Source: Daphnia pulex
Lineage: Eukaryota; Arthropoda; Branchiopoda; Diplostraca; Daphniidae
Length of the DNA: 64,000 nucleotides
Reading direction: 5' to 3'
Assembly: GCF_021134715.1 (NCBI RefSeq)
Contig: NC_060021.1
Location: 10,014,501-10,078,500 of the forward strand
Part shown: positions 34,695-49,400 of the stretch, in pieces
How the letters are laid out: the number at the start of each line of letters is the position of its first letter
How positions within the stretch are numbered: position 1 is the first letter of the stretch
Program-made: the position numbers and the translations under genes
Notes under the pieces: model-generated
The model's database searches: none
The model's input: only the letters and a program-made list of their open reading frames with translations
Told to the model about the DNA's origin: nothing

Positions 34695-37408
34695 TCAATG
34701 AATTCGAGTTGATAAGTGAGTCGTTTCGCTTCGTTTGGGTGGAGGAGGAGGGAGACGCTTGGCGCTGGCAGCCGACACGGTCGTTGCGGTCGACGCCGAA
34801 CTCATTCGCGGCGAATGCGTGTGGTTCGGATGGACAGGCAGGTAGGGGTGCGTGTACTCTCTGTCTCGGAGTTCGACGCAATTCTGGTATTCCTCTCCGG
34901 GCAGAGCAGAAATAGTTGCAGCCGATGAAGACGGCACAAACACGTTCTCGTAAAAGCCCATCGAGTTGTCGGAGGAAATAACATCAGAGCCCGACCCGTA
35001 GTGCTCGGCCACCCACGCTCGGACGCTGTTTTCTTTATAAGCGGCCGGGACGGGGGCGATGGGCGGCGGCTGATCTCTAAATCCCAGTACCGAATGCGGC
35101 GTCACTTCGGTGTCATCCTTGCATTTCTGGGCTACCTGCCATTTTTTCTGCATCACCCGTTGGAGGTCCTTGAGAAATTCACGCGGCGGAGTCACAGTGC
35201 ATCCAGGCGCCGTTAGCTTTTGTGGAATAGGTTGCTGCTTCATCGACGAGCGCAAAGGATCCACTCGTTTGGGCATAACGGGCGGTTTGGGGGGTTTCGG
35301 CGGCGAATCCGTCAGCGGCGGAGAGGGACTGCAGGCGACTCGTTCGTCAAACGTGATCCTTCGGTTCTTTTTGCTGGGACTCTGCGTTGGCGGAGGCGGC
35401 GGAGGCGTTGGCATAACGGATTTGGCAGAGTTCGCGTAGATGGCTTGGCAGCCGGCAGACTCTCGCTTCGAAATGGAAGAAATGATGGCCGGTTTGGGCG
35501 GTACCGTCGGAGCGCACGAACTCGATTTCAAGCAAGGTTTCAATGTTCCAGGCACGATCGGCGGCGGAGGAGGGGTAGGACTAGGTGGCTTGGATCGCAA
35601 GATACGTGGAGACATGGAGTGCTGATACGGAAGGTAAGACGAATCCAGCAGTTCGGCCGGAGGCAGCGGAAAGGAAGACCCGCAATCGACTTGGTCAAAA
35701 GCTTCCGGCGGAGGGGGAGGGAGTAAATCCGAATCGCAACTGATGCCGTCATCCGGAGAACTGAACGTAGGCGGCGGCGGTAGAGGTAACGAATCCACAT
35801 CTTGCGAATCGTTCAACTCGTGGATGATGGGCCGCGAAGACTCGAGGACAACACAGCTCGCCGCCGCAACAGCTTGACTGTTGGAAGCGGCGCTGGTTTT
35901 ACGCCGGATTGTATTCACCTCCTCGTTGAGGGATTTTCTGAAACTTTGCCGCAGCGTGTTCCGAGCCTCCATGGCCGCTTGGCCGTCGACAGTGTCTTCC
36001 AGTTCCTTGACCAACAACCTTGTAGTGGACGTCAGGGGAAGTTTGGGTGTCATGGATGGCTTCCGCTTGATGGTGCCCATGGGGAAGTCGGAATCGAAAG
36101 CGTTTTCAAAGGTTGGCGTAGCTGTGCCGTTGCTCGAGCGCTCCGATAAGCATCCGCTGGAAGAAGAATTGGACGCTCGACTCTTCAGACTGTCCTGTCT
36201 GGAGAGCGGGCGGGAGGTATGAAATCCCAGTACACCGCCCCGTTCTAGCGTGTTGACGGGCGTTTCGTTCTCGTCGGTTATCGACTCGGAAACGGGAGCT
36301 GTTGTCGGGGTGGCGCCGCCCAGCGTCATGGAAGCCAAAGAAAAACTTCGAGCGTTGGCCAACTGATCCAAATCTTCCTGAGCCAACTCTTCGACCAATG
36401 CGCGATAGTTGTCCATCAAGGCCCGGCCATGTTTGGCGATACGGATGCCCATAACCCATCTGGCCATGGTCCGCTCGTCTTCGGCGCACAAGTATTTGAT
36501 GAACTTGGATGATCTCGACTGCAGCTTTGGATGTTTGATGGCGAAACCGAATTCGGTGGGGGCCTTGAATTTCTTGCGCCACGAAACGGATGTGTAGACT
36601 TGATTGACGTCGAAAGTGGCTAAGCAAACCAGGTCTTTGGAGGATTTCGACGAAGACTTGCCCTTTGGTGAATAATAGATGCCCGAGGCGCGCAGGACAA
36701 AATAGAATCGCTTCCACGCCTTTTTACCCTCGGCTTTTAGGTAAAGTGGACCTTCGATTTCAGGTACGCCGACGCCATTACCGCCCGTCCCCGAAAAGAA
36801 TTCTTCGAGTAGAGCCAATCGGCCGTCGTCGTCGAGATGGCGGTCCCTTTCTGAAGACGAATTGAACGACAGCAGGTAATCTTCGGGCCGTGAAAAAAGG
36901 CTGTACTTTTCGGGTCTTTCGACGAACAGTAGCGTGTTTCGTGAGTCGCGCGTCCACAGCATGAGCTGATCCACCAACATTTCATGGTCTTCGTAGACAC
37001 GCTCCATGTACAAATCGGGTAGGTGCTCGACCAGGACCCATTTGGGCTCCATGCGGACGTGGTTCTTGTCAGAGAGCATTCGCGTGACGCTGCCCACTGC
37101 CATTTTCTCGTCGACCAGCAGCGATTTGGTGCTACCGTCGGTTGTGAAAGCTTTGATGTATAGCTTTTTTACGTTGGCTTCCCGCATTTTTTCTAATGCT
37201 AAACGGATCTTTTCGGCCTTCAGACGAGCCGCTTCGTCTGCCGCCACTATCGTAGACGAACCGGTCGACGAAGCGTTCGATGCCGAACTTTTGGAAGAGG
37301 CGTCCGTTCGGGCAGCGCTGGCTCCAGAAGAAGCCGAACTTTCACTCGAGAGCATCGAGATATTGTCGGAAAAAGCTGAATCATTATCCGGACTTTCCGT
37401 TCTCATTC
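34695..37408 (-). CDS. pico: pico main exon: RA, PH and proline-rich regions
   Basis: Acceptor GAATAG ends at 37409. The exon starts with a Ser/Asn-rich linker, then a coiled coil (AARLKAEKIRLALEKMREA), the RA domain from KKLYIKAFTTDGSTKSLLVD to LLFVERPEKY, and the PH domain from IEGPLYLKAEGKKAWKRFYF to ERTMARWVMGIRIAK. The basic KKAWKRFYF strand is the usual phosphoinositide-binding edge. The RA and PH domains are close together, as in the RIAM RA-PH tandem. The tail has LLPPPPPEAF and RLPPPPPKR, which fit the [FL]PPPP rule for Ena/VASP EVH1 binding, and PxxP stretches for SH3 partners. Confidence 0.93.
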
Positions 37409-40400
37409 CTATTCGACAACCGACAGTTAGTACATTACTCGAGACGTGACTTTTTCAATTGAAATATAGTCCTTTTTATGAATATATACCTGAGTCTGTT
37501 CTGTTGGTAGAATCTGTGGCGTCGGGGGTTAAATCGAGCCTCATTTTATTGTTATTATTCACTTGGCAACCATTAAAATTGGATTTTGAATGGGTCGTTT
37601 TCGTCACGTGTTCGTTTTGATCGTTGTTACTACTTACGGCTTTTTTCAGCGCATCCATCGGACCTGCTAATCATATGTGAGAAAAATACGTTCGGTCAAT
37701 TTGAAATGAACTGTGTGAAACAGAAGCCCAACGCGTCCACGTACCTGATGATTTGTTATTGGCAGGACGAGGAGCATCCTCCACTTTAAGCTCTTGATCA
37801 AACTGTGATCCGAGAGCACAAAGTTCCTTCAATATGGCATCGAGTTCTCCATCTTGGGATTCTAAGTAAACATATTAGCAAAATTATATTCAAGGACTGT
37901 TGACATAAGGGGGAAATTAATTCAAAGGAAATTTAAAGAGAGGTGGGAGTACTGAAAAGTCGAAAAAGGACCAAATAGCCCGATGGATTAAAATTTGATT
38001 TAATTTAATTACTAATAGGAAAGTAAAATAATTTTTGACTAGAATCCCCTTATGTAATTCTTTAACAACGGGAAATAAAACTGAAACAAAAAAATGTTAA
38101 ATTAAACATCAAAATTTACCTTCGAGATTCGCCATGGAAAAACGATAACTGTCAATTCGTGGTTCTGCGTGCAGCAGTTGCAACTTATCCATTTCCGGAA
38201 CTGAGAGTGGGCGAGGCCCTGATGTTTCTCCCGCCGTCGTCACGGCACTTCCGTTTTCCGAGCCCTGCAATCAAAACAGAACAATAGCCAACAATGTAAA
38301 TATGGAAGTGAATTTCTAAGCGCTATTGTAAATTTGGTCAAATGCGATCATCCGATTAGAAAGGGATTTTGAATGGGCTGATTTTACCAACATGAAAAGG
38401 GACCCATATGTACCAGGAAGTATAAAAGAATATCAACTTTTTCCGTATTAGAAAGCGAATGATTCTCTTTTTTCTCCCCTTTTCTATTTATTATTATTAT
38501 TTCTTCTTCTCGTCTGTAGAAAGGCACTACAACAACTGCTTTTTGTGAAGCGGCCAACTGCACAAGAGAGCTCGGGCTTTCACACAGTGTATACAGTCGA
38601 AATGACGGAAATCTTGGCGCTGTGCAGGAAGCGCTGCAGAAGTGGAGGCAGAAGAACAGCCAAGGCTAGTCCCAGTAATTAAGGACGTGATGACATACAG
38701 TCCACATTTGGTACTTCCACTTTGCCGCAGTTAATGAGAACAATCGATCAGTCCGGCAATCAGCAGTGTGCACAACCCAAGTAGAGGGAGAAGAAAAAAG
38801 AGAAAAAGAAGGTTCTGCCGAGATTTGTCCAAGAAAAGAAGGTTATGAGCGGCCGTGAGCGGCTGTTGCCATGGCTTACTGCCAATGAGCCGCGTGATTC
38901 GCAATGATCCCAGTACGTGATTCGCATGTTCAAAAATTAGTTAACAGCAAAAAAGAAGGAGACTGTGATATTCAAGAAAGTTGCTGGTCTGTTGAGGATT
39001 TTGTTTTAAGTTGATTATCTTTCAGAGTGCAAGTTATCAAAAAAGAAAGTAACCAAAAAGTTGGAGAGATAGCAGTCGCCGGCCAAACTTCTTCTCTGCC
39101 ACTTCAGCAGATTCTAAAAGGTGCTGTGGCTACAGTAACTCGGAAAAGAAAAACAAAACATGAGGGACAAAAGTTTATCTTGCGTTTCTATTCACTTGGC
39201 TGTATAACAGCACGTCGGCGTTGCCGGGTCGAAACAAAAACACATACGGGCTTGTGTGTGAGTGTGTGTGATCAAGGAACGCGAGACCGAATTCGGTTAT
39301 TCGAGGCCAAGGAAGAGCTTTGACGTGATCCTATCAATTACACTCGAGAGCGGACGACCAGACGCCATGATAACCCGTCCAAACGTGGGCGAGACAACGG
39401 CCAAAGTTGGCCGTTCCTTTGGAAAACAAACACACACATAAAAACTGGCGTGGCCCCATGTCGAAACCCCATATTTTCTTCCACAGAAAAAAATAACGTC
39501 AGAACAGGGCGATTCAGTCCAAAAAATTAGTCGAGATTCTAACTAAATCAAGCGAAATGGAACATGGCGTACGTGAGGCGACAAAGAACCACATTTCCGT
39601 TAAATTTTGGACATGAAAATTTAGTTGCCTTTTGGGATTCAATTATCAGTCTCTCTCTCGAGGGAAATAAATACTGGTCATTTCAAAGAACCCCGTGCGA
39701 CTTCCTCATGATCAACTACTAACAGTATATCTCACTTTATCAAGTGTTAATGAATAACATTTTTTTTTTTTTTCCCGTTTCAGCCGCGCTATTTATTAGT
39801 TCAAAACTATCTAAAAAGAAAACGACCGGACGATCTGATGATCAACGACCGGATGATTTTTCTTTTGAAAACTGAAAACATACGGTGCGACAACTTTAGT
39901 TCAAACCCTAGCATATACAGATGTGTTTTCGTCGGACTTGACCAGCTTTTATGCTAGTCATGTCAGCAGCTAAAGCCCCCAAACATTGGATTTTTTATTC
40001 TTTAGAAGAAGAAAACCGAAAGAGCTCGGGTATTTTTTTATTACCCAGTCTAGTTCTAATCCGTCACACGCAGGGTTTGGTGAAACCCAAAGGATCATGG
40101 AAAAACGACACATTTTCGAAACATTGAAGGCACACATGAGCCATAAAAACGGATGGAATTTGTCTAAAATGTAAGTTAAGGAACAAATCCGGATGCAACG
40201 GCCCAGTGTTTAAATTTTCGGTGGACTTGAACCGGAACAGCACACGATGACAGATGCTAACAAAACTGTTGCGTTCGTCGATTGGCTAATGAATGCATAG
40301 GGGGGGGGAGGCCACGCGATGACGTCCCGCTGAAACCTGATCGCACCGCAGCAAATGTGGACGGGCAAAAATAAAAAAAAACTTTTCGCCCAATCATTTC

Positions 40401-43400
40401 AACTATACACTCGACCTACATTACAATTTGGACGGAACGAATGTACTGGCCTTTGCCTCAATAGGCAACCAGCACTATAATAGAAAGCCCAACCATCAAA
40501 AAAGAGCGACTGGTAATGTAGCGCCGGTGGGACCATCAGCTGGTAGTTCCCAACAATGACACAAAAGAAAATGTTCATAATGGATACAAAGAGCTCGAGC
40601 ACAATAGCTGCAAAGCCTAGAATAATAATGCCACGAGGTATATTCACTATAGTGGATGAAAATATGAAGAAAAAAAAAAGAGAGGACTTACATTGAAACC
40701 CTCAATACCCTCGTCATCGGAGACGGCTTCATCTGAATCGACCTCTTCGTTGTCAGCCATCATGGCGTTCATATTCCATTGCGGCTGCTGCAGTAAAGCA
40801 GCTTCCATTTTGAAAACCATCGCGAGATTTTTAAACGTTTTGTTTTTTTACGATTCAAATAACATCCAAAATCATTCCATTAATTGTGGGAATCACTGCA
40901 GATGTGGCACTGGAATTCAAAGAGTCTATCAAAGACTTCGCCTTGGAATAGATCCGCCTTTGATTTTTTGTTTTTACGAAGAGATCGGGACTCTGATCTT
41001 ATCCTGGACTTTTTAAACACAAACGATTGGCCAACTCGATTTGGCTACTTCACACAAGCGCGCACAAGAGTGTAGACCCACTTCAGAGGACTGTTTGGGT
41101 TCGAATGCGATAGCACAAATCACAGCGGGTTGACACAGTAGCGGAAGGGTCCGATACCATTGGCTCTATCGACGGCGTAAAGTCAACACTCGCAGATATT
41201 TCTCACACATACAATAAACCAACCAGTACGGTTATTTGGTTGTTTCCAACAATCGAACTGTTATTTGATTTTTTGTCCCCGTCTAGTTTCGGTTGCTGAA
41301 TTGCCAGTACGTTATATTGCACTCCCCCAACCCGCCAAATTAGAGACCATTCGAACGGGATTTGGTTAGTATCCGTTGGAAACTTGCTCATCCATCAAAT
41401 AGATTTTGTCTTCTTTTTCTTCTTCTTCCTGATTCTCCGTCTGATGATGTCGTGGCAACTTCAGATGCAGTCTTTTCAATCAGCAGCGCACGTCGCTAAC
41501 ATTCTTAGAATTGAACCGACTGCACGCAAGAAAGGAGAGAGAAAAAATATAAAAAAACCAAGATGGTGGTGGGGTCTTCAATACTCAAAATAAACCCAAA
41601 CAGGCTGCTGCTAGAGAGAGAGAAACAGAGATGTAGTAGCTATAACTTCGGAACAGTTGAGTGTGTGTTGGCGTCGCTTTAAATACTTTTTTCTTTCTTT
41701 CTTTCTCGTTTTCTTCGCTTATTCTTTCTTCGACCGGAAAGACTTTTGCCGGAAGATTGCCAACTGGATATCACTCTTTTAAAAGACGAGAGACGTTGTG
41801 GGATTCACATGGCACTGTTTTTTCTCTCGCCACACAACTGTTTGAAATAGTGAAGAGGAACTTGCAGAACGGAAGGTGAATCACGCGCGTTGGGTAATGT
41901 CGTGACGCACGCTTCCCTCTCAGCAACACAAAACACACACACACTCAAACTGGGCGGTGTGTTGTAATCGAAAGCGGGACTGAAACGAGTCCCATCCGTT
42001 CCACTGGGCGTCTGAGAAGCAACTGGCAACGCCGACTCTTTTAACACGCGCACTAGACTCTGGCTGTGAAGCTCCGCTCTCTCTCCAGTCCCAACGTCAA
42101 ATAAACCTAAGGCTTCCTCTGACCCTGTGTTGTATATACCCTGCTCTTTGACGTAGATATGGGTTTAAAGTTGGGTGTACCAAACGACTCGCCCTTTTAC
42201 ACCCCACCCACCCCTCTTCGCCACCACCAACGGCTCTATTGTGCGCCCAGTAAACAGCTTGGAAAAAGAAAAAACCTGGAACTTTGAAAAACCACACTTG
42301 AGCCGTCCAGGATAGCCCCAATTCAAAAGTTGTTTTATAACATTCTTAAAAAAAGATGCTTTACTTTTTATAAATATGACGTAAAATGTGGTTTAAATCA
42401 CGCGTCATTTTCTAGAAATATCTTTCCAGGTTTTTTCCATTTTTCTTTTCTTGCTTCTATTCTTTTATTTTTATTTATTTCACGCTTGGAAAAGGAAACG
42501 GTTGATATCCAGCAGGCGCAGGAGGGCCAAAAAATAACTAAAAAATAAATGGGGGGAATGAAACATTTAACACTCACGCCCTCTCCGCCCTAGAAAATAT
42601 CGCCGGGCGTACACCACTGGCAGAGAGAGAGAGAGAGTCTCCTGACCCAAACCTCTAACGGCTGCAGTAACGTCAGAGTGTTAATGGGAAACACATGGGC
42701 ATGTTTCTTTAGCTCTCACTCTCGACATATTTTTCCAGGCCCTATGTGTGTGTGTGTGTGTGTTGCTTGTGTGTGTGTGCAAAGGCTGAAAAGATGGAGG
42801 GGGGAAACAATCACAAGCCAACAACACTAGAGGGGGGTTTCTAGACATAATATAAAAAGGACGAAAAACGGAAAAGAAAAAAAAAGTTACGAGTTTAGAT
42901 TACTGCGCTCGTTTTGTACAGTGCTAGTAGAGATGATTGTATGGACGTAAAAAAAAAGTGACAGTCGTTCAATAGGGGGGTCAAATGTTGGTCATGCGAG
43001 CAGTCGTGAAAAAGTGCCGCCAGAGAAAATCCAATTAGGCAGCGTTCCAACTTCAAATAAGATACAAGACCAAAGGGACCAGCAAGTTCGTTGCTCTTGT
43101 GACTTTGCCCGGCGTCACTGCTGCAGGATTGGCCCTTGTGTGTGTGTGTGTGTGTCTCGGGGCCCCCTGTTAATCAGTCTGTTTGGGCCGCGTCAAGACT
43201 TAAGGGAGGAGACAGTCAAGTTGCTTATCTATACTGGATAGATTCTTCTTTTCTTTTTAAAGAAAAACTAGTACCCGGTTTCAATTGAGTTAGCCATCAG
43301 ACGGCACACGTAACGTTTTTATGATGCATCCGGATTCCGTCAAACAATGGGGCTTGAGTTTGGTCTTCCGGCGTCGCAAAGGCGACGGAATTTGATGCGC

Positions 43401-46400
43401 TCCGCGTGTTATTTTTGATGGATGAAGTTTTGAAAGGAGAAAATGTACGCACGACAGACAGGTCGTTATTATATGCGCTTAAGGAATTCCCCCCGCCATC
43501 GCATGCGATAGAAGAGAGCCGCGCTACCAGTTAAGTTTTTCTTACAGTCCGAAACTCTTGTTTCTCTCACACACATTCAAACTTTTTCTTGATTTCTCAT
43601 TTTAAGTCGGTGAGTCGGATGCAGTGGCACGGATCAAAACCAAAAAAGTTGTATCTCGGCTTCCGCGCGTCCGGTAGGCAACTACCTAGCTGTATACTGT
43701 ATATATTTATACACACACACACACACAAGAGTCATAAAGAGAGAAAGAAAGAAAAAAAGGTTATATGTGTGGATATAAATCCCTAAGCGACTGCGACTCG
43801 AATGAAATAAAGTCTTTTCGGTGATGATTATGCAGTCTCACGATCACGGTCTTTGGGTGGAGGAAAACACCCAAAAGCCCCATCGACGACAGAGACACAT
43901 TCCAGCCTTCTTCTTCTTCTTCTTTCGAAAAGGCGCTCGCTCGAGCACACAACACACACACACAATAATAATACAGCAACCGAGGTATGTTTAGCCACCA
44001 AGCTGCCACATGGCCCCCACCACCATCGTGCGACGATCATCAGCGATGCCTGCCGCAGAGAATCCCTTTTGGCCCCTCTTTGATGCAGCACACAACAGGC
44101 ATGGCTGGGGCCCATTTTTATCTGATTTCTCGGACTATACTATCCTGAGCATCTCTTTCTCTCTAACCCCGTCTCATTTTGAGAAACGAAAAACAATAAA
44201 AAGACATTCAAATAAACACAACCCGAAAAAAATTCTAGAACCTATAGGACAAATACGTCGAACGCGGGCCGCGACGACAGGAGCGGACCGGCCCCGGAGT
44301 GCCCCGAGTTATACGCGCAGTCGAGACTCGCCACAAGGGGAAACGAGTCGAGGAGGAGGATAACAAACGAGGTAAACTTTTGTATTTTTATTTTTTCCGA
44401 TGCTCTCTTCTCTCCCTTCTTCTTCTTCTTCAGGCCCAATTCCGCGCTGCTTATCTCCAAGAGTCCATCTATTGGGACGGTGACAGTCGTGTGCGCACGT
44501 TTCCGTGCTGTGAGCTTCGGCTCTCCCTGAGATAACACACGCAGACGACGCTCGAGGGGTCGCATTCAATTAAAAGAGACCTCGTTCTCTCTCTCTCCCT
44601 GTTGCTATTTCACATTCGGTCGAGAAAAAAAAAAATATAATAAAATACAAAAACCCAGCGCGCGTTTAATGAGAGAGTCCTCCCTTGTACAAACAATTAG
44701 TCCACGGGTGTGACAATTCTTTTCTTCCTCCGGGCCCCAAAGCATTTATACTTCCGCCAATCACGCCATCGAAATCCGAAAACCCCCTTCGGCTATACTA
44801 GCGTGAACCACAGAGACTTTACACGCAAATGTTGTGCCTGTGCGATTGTAGTTGTGAACCAAAAAACCCACCCCCGAAAGTCATCATTTCGGGTTCATCA
44901 ACCTTCGCCATCGAAAAACTATAAAGTCTACCAAACACGGCCGAAAACTGTCAAGACACGCTCCTTACAAGTTCACAGAGTCCTATACTCGACGGTATTA
45001 GTGAGTTTGAAAAATTTAAAAGGGCATTGACGTCACAAGCTGCACTGTGGAAATTGGATTCGTCAAGTCTCGAACTGTGCGCTCCCTCTCGAAAAAGTTC
45101 GTTTTTAATTCGAGCCTCCCCAACCCGAAAAGCTCCCAAGTGTGTGTGGCATCTGTTTAGAAAGGGGGGGTGCTGGAAAGAAGAAAAAAAGTAGTTGTCT
45201 GCTTCCTTCTTCTTCCCCAATGTCTGGCCCAACCCACCTCCTCCGCCCGAACGGAAGGAAAGGAGAGTCAACTTCCGTTTCTCGCCTAGGCACACACACA
45301 CATCTCCCCCCCCCCCCCCTTAACACACACACACATCTTTCCAAGGAGTGAGAGAGTGAAAAAAAGATGAAGGAGTGCCACTGTTTGGGTTCATTGTTGC
45401 CGGACAAAGTCAGGAAATGCCCGAGAGAGCGTCAACTGAATTGGCTTCCGCCATCGAAAAAAGTCTCACTAATGAGTTCTACATCCACGCGCCAGAGCGC
45501 ATGCAGATGATTCATTAACGAGACGAGCAGATGCGTAGTAGTCCCGCAAACAATCAACCGTCATAACTCCCGTCTAACCAAACAATAGCGGTCGGCCACT
45601 ACTACTACCGCACTACTAAGTAATACTTGGAACATGACCGGAGAATGGGAAGAAATGGAACGGAAGTGTCGTTTTGATAGTCGCGGTTACCATCATGTCC
45701 GACATTCCCCCAATTGAAGAAAATAAAAAGAAGAGCCCTAGCGCCGACCTACATGTCAAACCAGGAAAAAAGAAAAGAAACGAAACAACCTCAAAAGTTG
45801 AGGCACAGACGTGATGGAACGTGCGTGTCCCGATGTCACAGACACACACGAACCTGGAACTTGAACTCTTGGATGTTGCACATAGGGGCGAAGAAGACAA
45901 GAGTGATTGTGCCATCGGGGTAAAAGTTGTAAGTGCGTAAAGGAGACACACAAAAAGAAAAAGAGAACTTGAATCTATTCAAATGTACAGGTGGGATACT
46001 CCCAGTGGGGGGTTGTGGATGACAATTTTTATTTCTCCCGAAAAGAAACACCCAAAAAATGTTTGAAAAAAAAACCCCCCAAAAATTGATGTATCATCCC
46101 TCCACCTCAATTTGTCTACTTTTCCAACAAAAAAAATGAATCTTTTTGACTATTGGCTCCAGCTGTGAACACATAACTTTTAAAGTGGCTGGAACGCCTT
46201 CATTCCCCCCACCCCCACTTGAGAAAATTCTTCGCGTCTGTACCTCCTCTCTATAGTAAATGCGTGTCAAGTCTCTATTTGCCAATGATCATTTTCTTCT
46301 TTTTTTAAAAACAAAAAGGCAAAATATATAAGTGACGATGCAATTCACGACACAAACATGTTGACCGGGTGAGGGGGAGAGGAGGACTAAAAAGGAGGAA

Positions 46401-49400
46401 AAAAAAAAGCAAAACAGCGAAAAATACTAGGAGGGTAATAAGAGTCGGCGTAGTTTAAATATAGCACGCGTGCCCCGTGTACATCTGGGAGACTTTTTTT
46501 TTTTCCTTCCCTTTTTTTTTTTTTTGTTTTTAGGGAGAAAAACTTGGGAGAACAGTTTCACTTCCGTGGATCCTCCCCCCGTTTGCTCTTATATTTCTTT
46601 CGACACGCTTGGCTCTTTGTGTGTTTCCAGCCAGGCAGCAGCAGCAGCAGCCGACCCCCACCGACCGACCGATTGGCTTATGTATTTGAAACTCAAACGC
46701 TGTGGTCTTCTACAACGCCCTAACGTTCATCCAGCAGGATCAGTTACAACTAATCTGTTTAATCAGCCATTTATTTTCCTTTGGAAAAACACACACAGGA
46801 GAGAAGAGACCAACGGAACTGTATTTTTTCTTCTTTTTTCCCCTGGAAGAGACCAAATAAAAAAGGGAAGAAACATCCCCCCGGTCCGTCTTAGCCTATA
46901 CGCAGCTGGGGTGATGGCCATCATTTCGAAATGCATCCATCATCAAGTTTCCACTCGAGATGACTTCAATCAACAACAAGGAAGCGGGAAAAAAAAGTCC
47001 GTTGTGACTTTACCCCGTTTTCTAAAAGTGACGGATCGTTCGTGCCAGACTTAACGACCCACAAAAACTTGAATAGTTTTTCTTGTCATGTTTGTTGTTG
47101 CGGGGGGAAGAGAAATAAAAATGAGCCGGCCGTGACGGAGATATCGATAGATAGCCCGTGAGTAACCCAATCATGCTACTAGTATACCTGGGCACAACAA
47201 ACCACTTGGCCGCCATCATTGAAGCGCAAGTGCGAATGATGTTACTAGGGGAAAAAAGAAGAAAAATGCGCACCGCAATAGTTTCATATAACGCGCCGTC
47301 TTGATTTTGGTTTTTCTCACAGCCAGTGAGAGAAAGAGAGAGAGAGAGATATATGTGCGCAAGAGTGCGGAACAACACCAGCTGTTGCTACCATTTTTAA
47401 ATCAATAGATGCGGAGGTTAGGAGCGCGGACGGGCGGCATGTGCGCGCGCGATTTCTCCTCGGCCGCATCCCCTGGCTGCCCCTGACTGGTCAGTCGGCT
47501 GATGAGCTTAAACAGGTAGTCACTCACAAGTAGGCCTAAAGCAGATGGTAGACTGGTCAAAAAACTTTGGTTGGCAAACGAGAGGAGGAACAAGCCCCCA
47601 CCAAATGCTATAAGAAAGAGAATGAGAGAGAGATAAGATGGAGGGGTTTTGGGTGTTTCGAGGGGGGAAAAATAAATAGAAACAGAGCAGGTGTTGGCTT
47701 AGATATCTTGAGGAGGAGGCACGTGTTTACCATATGAAATGTGGAATAACTTTCGTTTCTGTATGTGTGGTGGTGATCGACAGAAGAAGAAGGGAAACAA
47801 ACCACCAAACATCTCAGAAATATACAAATAATAAAAGGTCAGCCAGTCTGTGTGTATGTTGATGACCGGGGCTCCAGCTTGGCTTGGCGCCGAATTAGCA
47901 TCAACTGTCGGAATATTTAGCCTTTGCGCTCATCTGAATTTGTGATGAAACGGGAGAAAAAGAAGAAAAAGGGTCCTCGACGCGTATCGGAAATGAAACA
48001 GTCTGCATTGATGAACGTCGTACACTACAAATTGCCTAGCGCGTTTCGAGTAGTTCGTGACTGCTGCCGGCGACGTTCAATAATTCATGGTCAACAACTC
48101 AAAACATTGGGGCTTTTCAAACGAAATCGACACATATTCGGCAGGGGCTCGGTAGGGGGGACCCGAAGAGAGTCACGACTCTCTTCGGCTTTTTACGATG
48201 GCGGCCAGGGGGGCCAGCAAACACACGCAGCTCTTACAAACGTTACAGAAGAAAAAAAGAGCGCATCTCTTCTTCATCCCGATCAGCGCTTCTTGTCGCA
48301 TCTTCTTCAACTGGTTTCATAATAAATGAGCCAAAGCAGGTGTTGAACCTCTCTCTTTCCTTCTCCCAAATCGATCAACTTCCAGGAGGGGGGAAAATAG
48401 AGAGTCACTGATCCAGACTCGGGGAAAAAGCGCAAGGAGATTGACAGATGTGACGAAGCATGCGTCTATATAATCCTGTGACATCTGCCGCCTCCATGTT
48501 ATTTTCTTCGTCCTCCCTCTCTCTCTCATGATGGTTGGGAGGTGGGGGGGAAAGAAACTTTCAACGGAGACATCGTCGTGCAGCTTGATGAAAGCCTGTC
48601 ACGGGCATTCGTTACGTGTTTGTCACAGTCTAAACTCGGCTAAGTGCTGATTCGACAAAAAAAAGAGCGGCGATATATTCCTGGATTTTATTTTATTTTC
48701 CCCTTCCTTCCCGGAGCACACACACACAGACAGACGTCATCAATTTATCATCCATCGAATGCATTACCGCCCGTCTAGAAAGAGCGACGGTAATAGTCGA
48801 CGGAGAGCTGTGAGAGGAAATTGCATTTTTCTATTTACGGTTTTACAGCGCAATTAGCCATCGTCTTCAATAGAGCCAAGTAGTCATTCTTTCGCTCGGG
48901 TGCGACTTTTAAACTGGAAATGACGACCAATTTTCTCTCAGTATTTTTGTTTTTGTTTTTTTAGAGCGGAAATGAAACTTGTCGGAGCAATTTGTTGATC
49001 ACTTTTGAAATCAAAGTTGACGTTCACCTGATCGTTTCAACAGTTCTCTCTCTCCCTCCTTTGAAATAAACTTGGTCCCGTCAACGAGACTATTTACGAT
49101 TTCAAGCTCCGCCCTTCAATTAAAATGCGTTGCGGCGGACTTGACGAAAGGCATTTTCGGTTATAAAGACGGGAGCAGAATGCAGAAACTCCCATGAAAA
49201 GAAAAAAAACAAAAAAACTGCTATGCTCGATAGAAATAAACAGCGTTTTTGAAAATAAACAGTAGAAATACATATTTTCTACATTGCCGGGCCAACGCCT
49301 TATTCAAAACGTGCACAGGGTTATTTCTTTTTTTTCTTTTAAGACCATCCGACCAACTTTTGAACGCACACACAAGAAAAAAAAGGGTAATAAAAAGCCG

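Noticed and set aside
42120..42150. TATATA on the minus strand as the promoter of the short pico form
   Set aside because: The nearest TCAG is only about 18 bp downstream, too close for a TATA-initiator pair, so I do not call it.
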